A stretch of DNA of 64,000 bases from Capsaspora owczarzaki ATCC 30864 (Eukaryota; Opisthokonta; Filasterea): contig NW_011887296.1 in assembly GCF_000151315.2 (NCBI RefSeq), forward strand, positions 1,312,660 through 1,376,659. The letters run 5' to 3'. The notes beneath the pieces are model-generated. The model was not told the DNA's origin, made no database searches, and saw nothing but the letters and a program-made list of their open reading frames with translations. This document shows positions 11,450-24,500 of this stretch, piece after piece (position 1 is the stretch's first letter; each line of letters begins with the position of its first letter). The position numbers were made by a program, and so were the translations under genes.

Positions 11450-11576
11450 CGTTGCATTCACTGCATTCCTTCCCCAACGGCCTCGACTTTTTGGTCCGGG
11501 GAGCGAGATTAAATGAATACAAATTTATAAATAATCAATGAGCATAGGTTTCAAAGTGAATGAGCAGAATCCATGG

Positions 11577-14500
11577 CTAGCGTTGGGACGACAAAGCCTC
11601 CCACGCTAAAAGAAATCCGGGGGAACGGCCAGGGACATCCTCGCGATCGGCCATGCATGCACTCGTGTTATCGAGGACGGAAATTTGGTGTTGCGGCGGA
11701 GCACTTTCGACCGTCTGCCGCGCAAACTCGACTTGCGCCTCTGATAAAACGGGGTGACCTGGATCAACTGGATGATCGTCTCCATCATCGTCTGGCGCGG
11801 TGGCGTCGACCAGTTTGGGCCGTTGTGCTTGGCGAACCGCTTGGAATTGCTCTTGCGGTATCACGCTCGGCGCGGCGTCGCTGTCATCGATAACATGACT
11901 GACGCTCACATCATCATCATCGCGAGCTCGACTCTGTCGCTCCGAGGGAAGGTGCAGAGGAGCTAGAGCTGACACCGACGGTGCAGGCGCACTGGAACCA
12001 TTTCCACCACCCGCTGCCCTTGCGTCGAGCAGGGACAAAATCTCTTGATACTCGAACTGCAAGACCCGTTTTCCGTTGAGGCGATGCCGATCGTAGTTGA
12101 CCGGACAGTCCAGCGAAACGCAGAGGTCGCCGGCTGCCGGACCATTGGCGCACGACCCGCAGAGCGCTTCCAACCGAGTCGAGCTCCCATCCCAGCGAGC
12201 CATGCGCGCAGACAACAAGAGCGCCGTCTGCTGTGAGTTTGTGCGGCACGATACACAAATTATCTGACCGTCAGAAATAATCCCAGCACACACGGGACAG
12301 TGCACTGAGGCGTAAAACTGCGAGATGGTCTTGTTGTTGACATCACGCAGTGCCGCGCTGGTTGTTTTGTTGCCGCGACCTCCTCGGCCGATGGCGGCTC
12401 GGCGATTGCCAAATCCGCCACCACCAAGCGTTATGCTTGAGGCATTTGGCATGTTGTTGTTGTTGTTGTTGTTGCTGCTGCTGCTGGTGCTGGTGGCCCA
12501 CGGGAAAGCCTCGCGGATACCTGCGGTTGCCGCCTCCGCGTCTCCATCGTGGCTTTCGCCGGTTGATATTTCGATTTGAAGCTGGCGGGCCTCTCGCTGG
12601 CGGTGCTGCAGCATCTCGGCCATGCGCTGCCGCATCTGGAGATGGCGACGCGACTGCGCGGTGAGTCGCACCGTCTTGGGCAGCTCGTCAAACCACGAGC
12701 GGACATCGACTCCGACCAACTGGAAGACGCGCTCCAGAGCCGGAATGATCTGGCGAGTAATGTAGTACGTCCCATGAATGCGCAGTGTCGGATCGTTCAG
12801 AAACTCCTCGGGCGCCCGCACACCGTCAATGAGGCGCGATCCAGGAGGCCCGTGCACCACGACATAGGGTACGCGCTCACCGTGCCGGGGCAATGCACGC
12901 GGATCGCGCTCGCGAGCTCGGATGGAGAGCAGCGCGACAGGCTGCATCAGCGGGTCCTTGTAGCCACCAATGTCGCGCAACTCTTTGGCAAACACAATGT
13001 CTGACAAGGCCACACGCTCTTCGAGTAACTTTCGAAACTGGCGTTGCACGTACGCCTTGACACGCGACAGATTTGCCGACCGAAACAGAATTTTGAGCGA
13101 CTTTTCGAGCGTCTTGGAAACGGCCTTGCATCCATCTCGTCGTACGGTTTCGATGCCCTGTACGTTCAAACAACAAAGGGGTGTGCAAGAGCATGCCATC
13201 ACAACAATCAGAAAAGTGCACATCAAAGCAAAAGGAGCGGCATTGTTTTCGAGTTGCTTTTTCTGTTTGTTTGTTTGTTGTTTGTTGTTGTTGTTGTTTT
13301 TGTTTTTGTTGCTTTTCGTTTTGCTTGCTTTACCTTGGCATCAAAAACAAACTCGCGCTGCTCGTCAAACTCATACGAAGCACCGACATAGCGCTTCTTG
13401 GCTTGTAGAACGCACGGATGGTAGACCTTTTCAAATTTCAGACGAACTGGACTTGGGTTCATGGCCGTCACACTTTCTGCAATTTCTCGACCAACCTGGA
13501 AGGCTCGCTCGCGCGTGGCACCAGGAAGAAGCACAAACATGCTATCCGTGTCGCCGTACACAACTCGAGCGCCCCACTTTGAAGTCTTGTTGACGAGATC
13601 AATTCCCCGCTCGAGCGTTTGGCGGGCCATGGCCACAATGCTGTCCGCAATCTCCACACATGGCATTCGACCGGAAAAGTTGGCAGACGTGTAGCCATAC
13701 GTCACATTCGCAATCATTTTCAGACCAAGCTGGCGTGCATTCAAGATGCGCCGCAATGCCCGGAGCTCGTTCAGTTCCGCCGACACGCTGTTCCGAGTGG
13801 AATGGCTCCCGGTTGTCGCGGACGGGTGGGACGGTGGATTTGTGTGGGATGATGTATTTCCCGCGTCCTCTGGTTTCTTCTGCGAGCGATGGGTGGTGGC
13901 AGCAGCAGCAGCAGCAGCATCGGCATTGACAGCAGACCGACCTGATGCTTTGACTCCCTTGGATCGCCAGACTCGAGCCAGCTGTCGGAGACGTGGTCCG
14001 TTGCCAAAGTCGGAGGCGGAAATCAACCCGTCAGTGTCAAACTCACTTCGATGAGACCCCGTGTCTTCCGAATCGCTGTCATCGTCGGAAGAAGTGTCGG
14101 AACCGGACGATAAACCGCCTTCTTCCCTGGACTGCTGCTGACCTGTCTTTGCATGCCCAGCAGCATTGCTTGCTTCTGTCTTTGGTGCTGCGCCCGGCAT
14201 TGACGCTGCATCTTGCTCTTGCAACTGGCGAATCTTCTTGTCGAGCCGTTTCATGGCGTCCTTGACCATCACGCGCGCTCTCAGAATCTCATCGAGCAAG
14301 CGGGGAAGCACTCCAACTCGCACAGTCTTTTTCACAAAAATGACGGAATTCGGGGTCAAGGTGGCGGAATCGGCAATGGATGCCGAGAGCGACTTGGGGA
14401 CTTGCAACGTCGAAATGCCAAAGGCACGTTCGAGCCCGCGCGACATTCGCCCCAGACAGGTGCTGTAGCAAATGTTGTACGCAATCATCACGGACGGATA

Positions 14501-17500
14501 CAGGGATTGAAAGTCCAAAACCAAGACTGGTGAGGTGTAAAAGCGAGACTCGGGCTCCAGAATGAGCGGAACACACTCTGGCGCGCGCATTTGGGCGACC
14601 TGTTGCTTGCTCGGCGAAATGGGAATAAAGTTCATCGGCTTGGCGAGCCGCAGCATCATGGACTCCACTCGAAATTGTGACCCGCGTGTAATCACAGACT
14701 CGAACAGGATTCCAAAGATGCGACCAAGTTCGCTTGTGCGACCAATAAAGTCCGTTTCATCAAGCAGGTCGATGCACAGGCGCGCCTTGGTCAGCAGATA
14801 CTGCACCGTGCGCCATCGACTCAAATTGGACGAGGTGCCGGCGAACGGCGAGCGCTGAAAGGCCAGGTCGGAGGCGACACCCTTGCGCACAAGCGACTGA
14901 CCGAGCCACCAATCGGACAATGTCCGAAACGTGTACTTGGGAATGCGCTGGTGCAGAATGTGGTAGACGACGTTCTCAAACGAGTAAATGTTGAGCGCAA
15001 TCTCCGACCGCATGAGCCGCCACACATTGAGCACCACACGTCCGCCGATCTGCAGTCCCGAGGAATGTGAGTAGTTGTACGCTTCAGCAGCGTCTGCCGC
15101 GTCTCCTCTTGTCGACTGGTCTGGAGGAGGGTGTTGCTGCTGAGGTTGTTGCTGCTGAGGCTGTTGATGCTGCTGCTGCTGTTGCTTGTCAGTGACGTTT
15201 GAGCGTTTCCAGACATTGGGTGGAGCCGCAGCAGCAGCAGCACTCGTGGAACCCGACTCGCTCTCCGTCACAGGTACCGTGGGGCATCGCGCTAATCGCG
15301 CGCACAAATCCAGCTGCAAGCGGCGGGCTCGATCAACCAGGTAGCCAAGCGAGAGCATCTGCAGCTCATACCCAACAAGAAAGTCGGGATCAAAGTGGGC
15401 CACGAGGTCGATGAACGACATGAACAGCGCCGTTTCGTCAGCAACACTTGTGACGCGACAGCCAGTGAGACCAGAGAATTGCAGCGGTGATCCAGCCGTC
15501 GATGCCCGGTCATACATGGTTGTTGTTGTTGTTGTAGCTGTCGGAAGGGACGGCGCAACCATAATGACACCTTGAATGTCGCGGCCACCTACGTGATGGA
15601 CGGCATCATGCCGAAGGAGATAAACAATGGCAGCAACGCGGTCGTGCTCGGGATCTGGACGAAAGTCACCCCGCGTATTGACATGAACCTCCAAGCTCAA
15701 GATGGTGACATGCTGCACGCCGTGCAGTGCCTGAGCCTCCTCTGCGATCGCCAGTGGGCTGGCCTTGAACTGGTGCTCGTTCCGCGGTGTCGGGCCTTCG
15801 ATCTGCGAGAGACTGGCATGGATCACAGAGGTATCGAGCGACTTTGGAGGCGGCCGTGCGACGGACCGAGCAGGCTTCTTGTCCGTGTGCAACCCCAACC
15901 AGTGCTTGACGTCGAGACACGAAGGTGGCAAGAGTCCAGGCACAAACGCGCGCTCGTCTGGCGATGCAACGAGCTGGTCGAGGACGGACGTGTCGCCCAG
16001 CAGCTGGCCCAGAGCACCGTACTTGGCCTTCCAGAACTCCAGGCCGCGGGGCGGAGGTGGCATGCGCGATGGAATGGCTGCACGCTCTTCCGGCAAGGAG
16101 TGTTGAGACATGCTCAAAATCACAAGGTCGCCGCCACTGCTGCTCGGCAGATCTTGCGAACGGCCTGGCATGGGCTGCTGCTCCAAAGCGTGATCATCGT
16201 GATGTGAGAGCGTCGAGACGCGACGAGCAAACGCGCTGGATTCTGCATTGTACAAGCTCCACTGCCGCCCCGTCTTGTGTCGCTGATGAAACTCTGGGAG
16301 ACATGCCACAACATTGGACTTGATTGGAAACTCTCGACCAGCAAAGACGGTTGGTGCTGGCGGCACGTCTTTCGGGTTGCCGAAAAAGGGTTCCGTGTAC
16401 GCCACACTCGGCAAGTGGTACTTTGGCTGCAGCGAGTCCTGCACAAGCTTGCGAGACGGCGGCTTGGCCGCAAAGGTGTACACATCTTGGATGGTCGCCG
16501 TCCCTCCGCAGTCCATTGCAGTAGTAGCACTGCTCTGACGGCGCTCGTTCGCTTCAACATCCATCACCATGATGACATCGTCCTCCGTGTCCTGGGCGAC
16601 GGGAGACGGATCGCGAGCTGAAGGTGACACGTGCATGGCAACATGACGAGCAGGTGTTGCAGAGCTTGGATGCATGCTTTCTTGAGAGGAAGCTGGAGCA
16701 TGGGTGGGCGAATCGCACCGCGGAGGCTGAAACAAGAAACAGACGCTGGCGACATGCTCGGGGTTGAATGGGTCAAACGTGTCGATTGCGTTGCGTCGCT
16801 CGGTGAACGCCTGTTGGAGAGGCGAGCCTGATCGGGAGGGCTCGGGTGACCAGAAGGACAGAATCGAACGTGCAAGTTCGTCAGGCCCGTGGGCAAAGCC
16901 TTGCCAGCCGTGCAGGGTAGGCGACCAGCCAGCGTCGTCATCATCATCATCATCACGGCAACAGTCACTGTGCAAAGATTGCAACGGTTTCCACAAGGTT
17001 GACTGGCATGTAGCCCACGTTGGGGGCACTGAGGTGACCGAGGAGCAGGTCGGTCCGGATGAAACAGCCGAGTCCATGGAAACCGCATGGTTGGTAGAGC
17101 GCGCTGCTTTGGACGAGGACGAGTCGCTGGCCGACACCCCTCCAGACGAGCTATGACCTGTGTGCCCGGTCCAGATGACTTGTTGCATTTCGTCGGTATC
17201 TGTTGCAGGCAGGGATTTGATGGCGGCTGATCTCGACGAGGACGTTTGCGGCTGAGCACCGGAAGGCGCAAATTCTGGTTGTTTGAGGTGTTTGGGAGCC
17301 TGGGACATTTGTGCGACTAGATTCTCGTCGGCAGCTGAATCTGAAAGGCTGGTGGGAAATTGACTGTGGTGGTGATGATGGTCACCAGCCGCGTTCGGGT
17401 TGTCGCGTCCATGTACCGCATTTCCATCAAGTTCGTCCTCTGCGGGCTCATCAGCAGCCAGATGCGCGTGCTCTTCGCGCTGCTGCTCCGTGAGACCCTG

Positions 17501-20062
17501 AGCCCGGTCTTCGAGCCATTCCAGCACAGACAGCATCTCATTCACTTCCGCTGGCTCCTCAAGGCGAGCCGTGTCAACAATTGGTTGCACATTGGTGGGA
17601 AGTGGAGGCTCGCTGTCGTCTTCGTGGACATTGGACGACTCTTGCATCGGCTCTGGAAACAAGGCTCGATGCATGCCCACTGAAGGCATTGGCTGGATGT
17701 GTTTCATCCGCGGTTCTGGGCCGTGCAACTGGAATTGACTTGAGGGAGTGGCGGCAACGCGCGGGTTGGGCTGCTGCGGTCGCGCTGGAGTGTGCAACGA
17801 GGTGGTGGACATGGCTGCCTGCGAGTCGGAAGCCGATCGTCCGTCTTGCCCCAAATCTTGCTGCAAAAGCTCGTAGGCCTCATTCATGGCGGCTTCCATC
17901 ATGGAGGTCTCGAATCGGTCTCGAGGCTGCGACTCTTCGGAATACGACGATGCTGCGAAAGGCGGAGCTGGCGCTCCAGCGACAACGCGCGAAAAGGCCG
18001 ACTCGCGAGGACCATTTCCCATTGCCATTCCAGGGATGGGCGACGCTGCTTCGCGAGGAAAGTCATGCACGAGACCCAGAGGCGACAAGGCGCCCTCGCG
18101 CCAATCCGAGTGAAAGGTCTCTGGCTCAAAAGCGTGGAACAGCACCTTGGCTGGCCCTCCTGGCGCGGCTTGCCCATGGCTTAACCTTGCCAAAACCACA
18201 GGCATGGCTCGATGCTGCTGTGAAGGGAACATGGTCGTGTCTACTACAGTTGAAGGGAGCGTTGGAGCGCGACCAACGCGCACATCATCCATGTCTCGCG
18301 CGTCGTCAGGCTGGAGCGTGACGAGATCATGCATGCGTTGGCGAAGTTGGACATCAAACGGGGCTGGGGCCGGCAGCTCCCGTTCTTGGGTTCCTGGCGG
18401 GGTGATTTGGGACGACATGCGGTCGCTGCGCCGCCGGGCTCGCTCGTCGTCCCAGAGGGAAGCAAGGGATTGGACCAGATTTTGCTCTTGCACGCTCCCG
18501 CGCCCGAATGCAGTGCCTGGCTGCGAAGCGGCAGTCAACCGCGCGATTTTAATGTCGTGGCGGTTGAGAATCTCTGAGCAGAGCGCATCAATCTCAATTT
18601 CACAGGTGCTTTGTCTTGCAATCATTCGCGTGGACAGCAGTTCTGTGGGGATTGTGTCGGCTGTCCAGACGGTGGGCGATGGCAGGCTTGATGCCGCCAA
18701 CAACGACGACGACGCAGCGTCACTTGCTGTTGTTGCGCCTGCCTTGGACGGAGAAAACTGGTGCGTTGCGTGAGGAGCAGCATCCTGAGACCCACCGCCG
18801 CTCGGACCATACACTCGTCGAGCGGCTGGGCTGTTCCAGAGCTTGAGCAAAGCGGGCGGAGGGGTGCTGGAAGTCTGCACTGGCGTGTGTGGGTGAGACA
18901 AAGAGTGCTGACTCGGAATCGGCTCGGCGGAAAATGCGGACGTGACACCAGCTGCGACAACAGACACGGGTCGCCAATAGTCGTGGATTCGCCCTGGATT
19001 GACGCCGCACTCTGGAGCGAGCGGCTGCCGGAAGCGAGCGAGCGACAGTTGCACGAAATTCATCCCGTACAAGTTAAAGTCGATGAGAAACTGGAGCAGG
19101 AACGGGATGTGAGCCTCGTACGGCTGAAACTCACGGCCCATCACAAAGCCACTCTGGAGCAAGTGCACCACCTTGCCAACCGTGGCAGGATTGAACAGGA
19201 AGATTTTGAGGAAGAGGCGATCCCTCGGCGCATATCCGTAAAATGGCGCGCCCTGAGCCAGGACAATCTTGAAGACATGTTGGCCTTTGCGACGCATGTT
19301 GGCAAACCCGCCAGCTTGCTGTGCGGCAGGTCGCCCAGGTCCCGACAGCCCCGGATTCTGCCTTGATGCGGCAACGCTTGCGGCGGTGGAATCTCCGCCA
19401 GCAGAGAATCCCGTGTTATTGAATGCGTCCACAGCGACGTCGATACTAACGGCCATCTGGCAGCAGTACTGTCGTACATCGCGGTCGGATGAAGTTGGTC
19501 CGTAGTAGGGAATGTAAATGTAAGGAAATACCTGTCAAAAACAAAAAAACAAAAAGTCAGAAGGACAAGAAATCTGAGATTGACTGCTTTGTGCAATTCT
19601 CCTCTGGTGTTTGTTTGTTTGTTGTTTGTTTGTTTGTTTGTTTGTTGTATCGTCTGGTACTCTGAGGAGCTGTGTGCTTACGCGATGTATGTGCAGGCAG
19701 GTACGCTGGCCGGCTGGCGTTGATCCGTAGAGCCGAATGACGGGAACGCGGTGGCACGATGATCCGTCGTGGTCTGTGCGCATCACATCGAGCGACGGCA
19801 CCGGGGCAGTCATGTATGAATCGGCATCCACAATGCGCATCGAGAAGAAGGCCGGGGTCTGGTTGGCAGTCGCTGACGCCGGCGGGGCAGGAGCTGAGCT
19901 TGCATGCGAGCTGTCATCATGATCATCATCATCATGGGCTGCATGAGCTTTGTCGTCGCCATCGTCGACCACGCGGTCGTGATTGCCGTGTGGAGACCAG
20001 TATGTGCGCTCTCTGCTTGAGGGCCGATCGGGCGGCTTTGAGCTCTGCGGCGGCCGTTGCAT
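11577..20062 (-). CDS. REV3: DNA polymerase zeta catalytic subunit REV3
   Basis: This B-family polymerase performs translesion synthesis in the nucleus. Three exons, 20062-19682, 19531-13334 and 13157-11577, join in phase 0 to give about 2719 residues. The N-terminal family signature (RIVDADSYM, TPAGQ, FPYIYIPYYG) is split by intron 1. Polymerase motif A is DFQSLYPS near residue 1800, the motif B region reads YGYTSANFSGR, and motif C is YGDTDS near 2119. The exonuclease-like region reads SLEVH, so the first catalytic acidic pair is altered, as in other REV3 proteins. The C-terminal cysteine modules are CPVC..CVSC (about 2480) and CGSC..CVSLDC (about 2526), the latter expected to hold a 4Fe-4S cluster. 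A tail of about 170 residues follows. ATG at 20062 gives a longer start; a second ATG (MRIVD) is a plausible alternative. Confidence 0.95.
19609..19647. repeat. (TTTG)n microsatellite in REV3 intron 1
   Basis: TTTG/TTG units lie in the first REV3 intron. A similar T/G-rich run occupies intron 2 near 13265-13325. Confidence 0.85.
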
Positions 20063-20312
20063 CCGTTTGCAAACGTTTGGTCTGAGTGAATGCGTCTCAG
20101 TCAAAGCGAAAAACAAACCAAGGATGACGACTGAGGCCGTTTTGTTTTTAAAAGAAAGATATTGGATGTAGCTATTGTGCAGTAGATCTACAGTGTTGCT
20201 TTGGGTTTGTTCAATCTGACTGATAGACCGCCTGGCGCTTTGACTGTACATTGGGGAGGTAACACGAACACAGCAGCTACAACAACAAACAAAAACACAC
20301 AAAACATAGATG

Positions 20313-21381
20313 TTACATGGTTGACTTGGAAACGGCAGCAAGGGTCGATCGCAGCGAGACTTTGCCGCGCTTGGCGACCTTGGTACTTGCGATTGCTCGC
20401 GCAATATCCACAAAGGGCTGACTGGCGTTTGCTCCCGTGCGAGCCGAGACTTCATAGAATGTCGCTACAAGTTCAAGCCAACGAGGGATGAGTGAGTCGG
20501 GCGAGAAACAACGAGAACAGCTCGCATCAATCCACAGCCACTTTGCCGCCCCTACCCCCTACCCCCTCAAACAAACGAATCATCTCGGCCAATACATTCA
20601 TACCTGACTGGGTCAATGCCCATGACCGAACCTCGTCGGCAAAGACCTGTCGCTTTATCCCTTCCAAGTCGAGCTTGTTTCCAACAACGTATATTGGCAC
20701 GGATCTCCCACGCGCCTCCTCGACCTCCTTGCGCAGCTTGATGACTGTGCGGAATGATTCCGAATCCGTGATGTCGTACACTAGAATAAATCCCTGCAGT
20801 GATCCAATCCAATGGAGATGAATGATGAGGATGCAGAAACACTCAGCGTTCGTTGCTTTGGTTTGCTCATCTCGCCGTTCCACCACGGTCTCGCGGCAAA
20901 TGCAAGCACAATGATGCTCATGCAATGCAACAAGTGTTGACCCTTTGTATACCTGCGCGCGGCGGATGTGAGCTTGGCGCAATGCTGGCTGAGCACCGCC
21001 GCCAATGTCCTCAATGTGCAGCGTTTCGACGCGTCCCGGGCTGATCTCGGTCGCGCACTCGTACATGTCTTCGACCGTCGGCGATATCTAATGTCGCGGA
21101 AGAGTGGAGTGGAACAAGCAGCGCGCGCGAGTTGAGCTCTTCAATGCAAGCTTTCAGCCAATTTTTTCCAATGTCGTTCCAGCCAAAACCTGCTGCTTCC
21201 ACTCGAGCCAAACCTGGATAGCGATACAAAACAAAAAGGGGGGGGGGTTGGAAAACCATGTTGCACTACTTACAGCAGTGGGATCGTGGCGGCCTTCGAC
21301 AAAGGTCTGAGCGAGGCTGCTCTTGCCGACGTCCTCCTTGCCCAGCAGCAGAACGGTGATGGCAAAGTCGGTTGCGACCAT
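20313..21381 (-). CDS. Ras-like small GTPase
   Basis: Exons 21381-21274, 21087-20953, 20793-20604 and 20464-20313 join in matching phases to give 194 residues. The P-loop is GKEDVGKSS, the switch I threonine region reads ISPTVEDMYE, G3 reads IEDIGG instead of the usual DTAGQ, G4 is NKLDLEG and G5 is EVSAR. These place it in the Ras/Rheb/Di-Ras neighbourhood of signalling GTPases. The C-terminus ends KSTM without a CaaX cysteine, so prenylation at the usual site is not expected. Two departures, the changed G3 box and the missing lipid anchor, suggest altered hydrolysis and localisation. It is divergent from REV3 only by position; the two minus-strand genes are about 250 bases apart. Confidence 0.9.
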
Positions 21382-21599
21382 TTGCGCTTTTTTTAAGGTG
21401 GACTGAGTTGTACTGTACTGTACTATATGTATGAAAAGAGGACTGTGGATATGCATGTTCAGTCAGTCCTCTTTCAGTCTATCAGCATTGAGCGGGCGAC
21501 GGCTCGCTCTGCCAACCAACCTCCACCGCTCTGACCAAACAGCTTGGCACTGAACGACTTTTTTCTTGTATTTGTGTTCTGCCCCTCCCCTTTTGTACA

Positions 21600-24500
21600 A
21601 TGTCAAAGCGGCTGACGCGCGCTGCGGCTGCGAGCCAGGAGACTGCCGCTCCAGAAAGCCCGCGCAAAGCGACTGCGACACGAGCGACGACTGTACCTGC
21701 GACTGCCCCGACGGCTGCTGCCGCTGCTGCTGCTGCTGCATCAAAGACTGCAGATGACAACGCGCAGGCGGATCGCGCGTCGCCTCGGCAGCGGAAGCAG
21801 CAGCTGCTCGCGACGTCGCCAGTGCACGCTCAGGCTCAAGCTCAGGCTCAACCGACAGCACCACCACTGCAGCCGTCGCCGGGCGCCACAGCGATCGAGG
21901 CGCAGCAGCAGGTGCCACCGCCGCGACGTGGAGCAGGCAGGCCGCCCAAGGCGCGGGCAGTCAGCCAAACACGAGATCGCAGCAATCTGCCAATGGACGT
22001 GGTCGGCGATGCGAGTGAGGACGACCTCGACGAAGAGCACGACCACGACCACGATGGACAAGAAGCACAAGACGATGATAACAATGGCGATGACGATGAC
22101 GATGACGATGATGATGGCGATGGCGACGACGAGGAGGCAAGTCCACGCGCAGGGCGACGACGGGCTGCTGCTGCTGTTGCTGCTAAACCGAATCGGACTC
22201 GAGCCAAGCCGACCCGGCGTGGTGGTCGTGTCAAGGTTGAGCACGATGAGGATGCCAACATCCAGAGCAATCCACACGCAAGCAACGAAGTGGATGCGAA
22301 CAGCGAAGCTCTCAGCGGAGGCCGAAGCAGTGGTGGTGTTGGCAAGAAACCAGCCCCTGCTGCTGCTGCTGCCTCTGCCCCTGCCCCTGCTGCTGCTGCT
22401 GCTGCGCGTCGAAGGAGCCGAACAACCTCAACAAGCTCGACAAAGAGCCCAACAGCCGGTAGCAAGTCATCGACAGGTACGGCAGTGGCAGACACACCTG
22501 ACACTGGCCCCAGCGATCAGCACGACGAAAAGGAGACAACCCGGCGGAAACGTCGCCGTTCGGGTGGAGGCGAGACCTCCCCAGCCAACAAACGCGTCGT
22601 TCTTTCATTATCAGACGCAGATGCATCTGGGAGCGAGGCAGCCCCGGTTCCAACGCCAGCAGTCTCGAGTGCGCAACGGGGACGCTCGTCCTCGACCCGT
22701 AAAAAGCGATCAACCAGCACTTCGAGCACCGGTGCACGGACCGACGACGACGACCCCAGTCGCAAAACCCCTCCGCGGAAGAAGGTCATTGAAGAGGCAG
22801 ACACGGATGAAGATATTGAGGTTGCAGATGATGATGATGTATTGCCGGTCGCGGCAGCAATCCGACCACCTGCTCCTGCTTCTGCTCCCGCTCCTGCCCC
22901 TGCCCCTGCCCCTGCCCCTGCCCCTGCCCCGGCTCCCGCGACCATTGTTGTCCCTGCGCCAATCTCAGCTGTCAGCCCTGAGATGACCACTGCTGTTGTC
23001 GACACCGCTGTTCAACCTCCTGCATCATCCGCTGCGCAACCAATGGACACCGCCCCGCTTGCTCCCGCTGAAGCCTCTGCTGCGACTGTGGCACACGAAA
23101 CTGCTGCATCCCCAGCGGGCTCTGCAGTCAGCGCCATTCCCACACCATCAACCACTCAACCAACCTTCCAATCTTCTTCTCAAGCTGCAGACTCCCACCC
23201 CGCTTACCGGATAGAGCACCCGTACACACGAAAACATCGCCTTTCGGAATCAGTGGACATTGCGGAATTGAGAGCAGACCTTGCCGGCATTTCATCGGAA
23301 CAGCAAGCAAAGAAGGCCAGGCCTGACGACATGGATGACCTTGAAAACGACAACCAAGATGGCGATCTTGACGACGACGACGACGATGACAACGGGGATG
23401 ATATTGGTGACGACGATATCGACGACTATGCGAGCTCGACCGACGACGAACACATGGAGATTGAAGAAGTCGCGTGGAAAGCCGTTCGTGCAGCGGCAGC
23501 GAAGGCCGGAGTCACAGACATGGACACCATCGCAACTGCTGCAGCCGCAGCTGCCGCTGCGGCCATTTCCACTGCTGTCAAAGAGGAGCAGCAGGCTGCT
23601 GCAGAAACGGCGGCCGCCGTCTCTGTCGCTGCGAATTCGCCGCGAGCTCCTGCTCGACCCTCCACGCCATTTTCTGCCGTCAAGCCGGAGGGTGTCGTCA
23701 AGCAGGAGGCTCCCATCGAGTCTGCTGTACCTGCGACCTCGTCTTTGAGTGCCTCACTCTCAGCTCCAGCCGTCGCCACAGGCACCTCAGCCCCTAGCGT
23801 TCCGCCAGCACCCGTACCTCCACCAGTATCGCATCCTCCTGTACGCAGAGCAGCGGCGCAGAAAAACATCAAAAACTCTTCTGGCGGCCACACCATTTGC
23901 CATGATCCGGAAGAGCAGCGCCGAAACGAGCTCCATCAACAAGAACTGCAATTACAACAATTCCAACAACAGCAGCAACAGCAACAGCAACAGCTCCAAC
24001 AACAGCAACAGCTGCAGCAGACACACCACCACCACCACTTACAGCAGCAACAGCAACAGGAAGCACAGCAAGATACACAGCCGGACGGGCATCGGGTCAT
24101 CAAGGCGGATACAAACGAGGATGCGCTGAATCACCATGGTCATCGTGGCAACGAGGGCGTGGACGACCAGCTTCCCGACGTGTGGCCAGAGATTACCATC
24201 GACCGCAACGCTGCTGGCGAGTTTGAAAAGCGCGCCAATCGCGAGTTCTTCCTGGGCCGCAAGGGCAAGACGGAAGAACGCTACCTGCACATTCGCAACT
24301 ACATTATCGACCTTTGGGAGCGCCGAAAACCAAACTATGTGACGCAAACGGCCGTGCGCCCTGGTCTGAAAAGCTGTGGCGACGTGAACGCCATCGGCCG
24401 CGTCCACTCGTTTTTGGAGCGAGCGCAGGTCATCAATGTTGGCGCGGTCCACGCTGTGCCAGTGCGCCAGAAACCAGGTGGTGGCATTGCCATCCCGTCC

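Noticed and set aside
13223-13330. C-terminal continuation of REV3 exon 2 into Lys/Thr/Asn-rich sequence
   Set aside because: This is intron 2; splicing at 13334/13157 restores the conserved DAKGIETVRRD junction of REV3.
21747-22504. several minus-strand frames opposite the MYSM1-like N-terminus
   Set aside because: They arise from GC-rich, codon-biased low-complexity sequence on the opposite strand and have no domain content.
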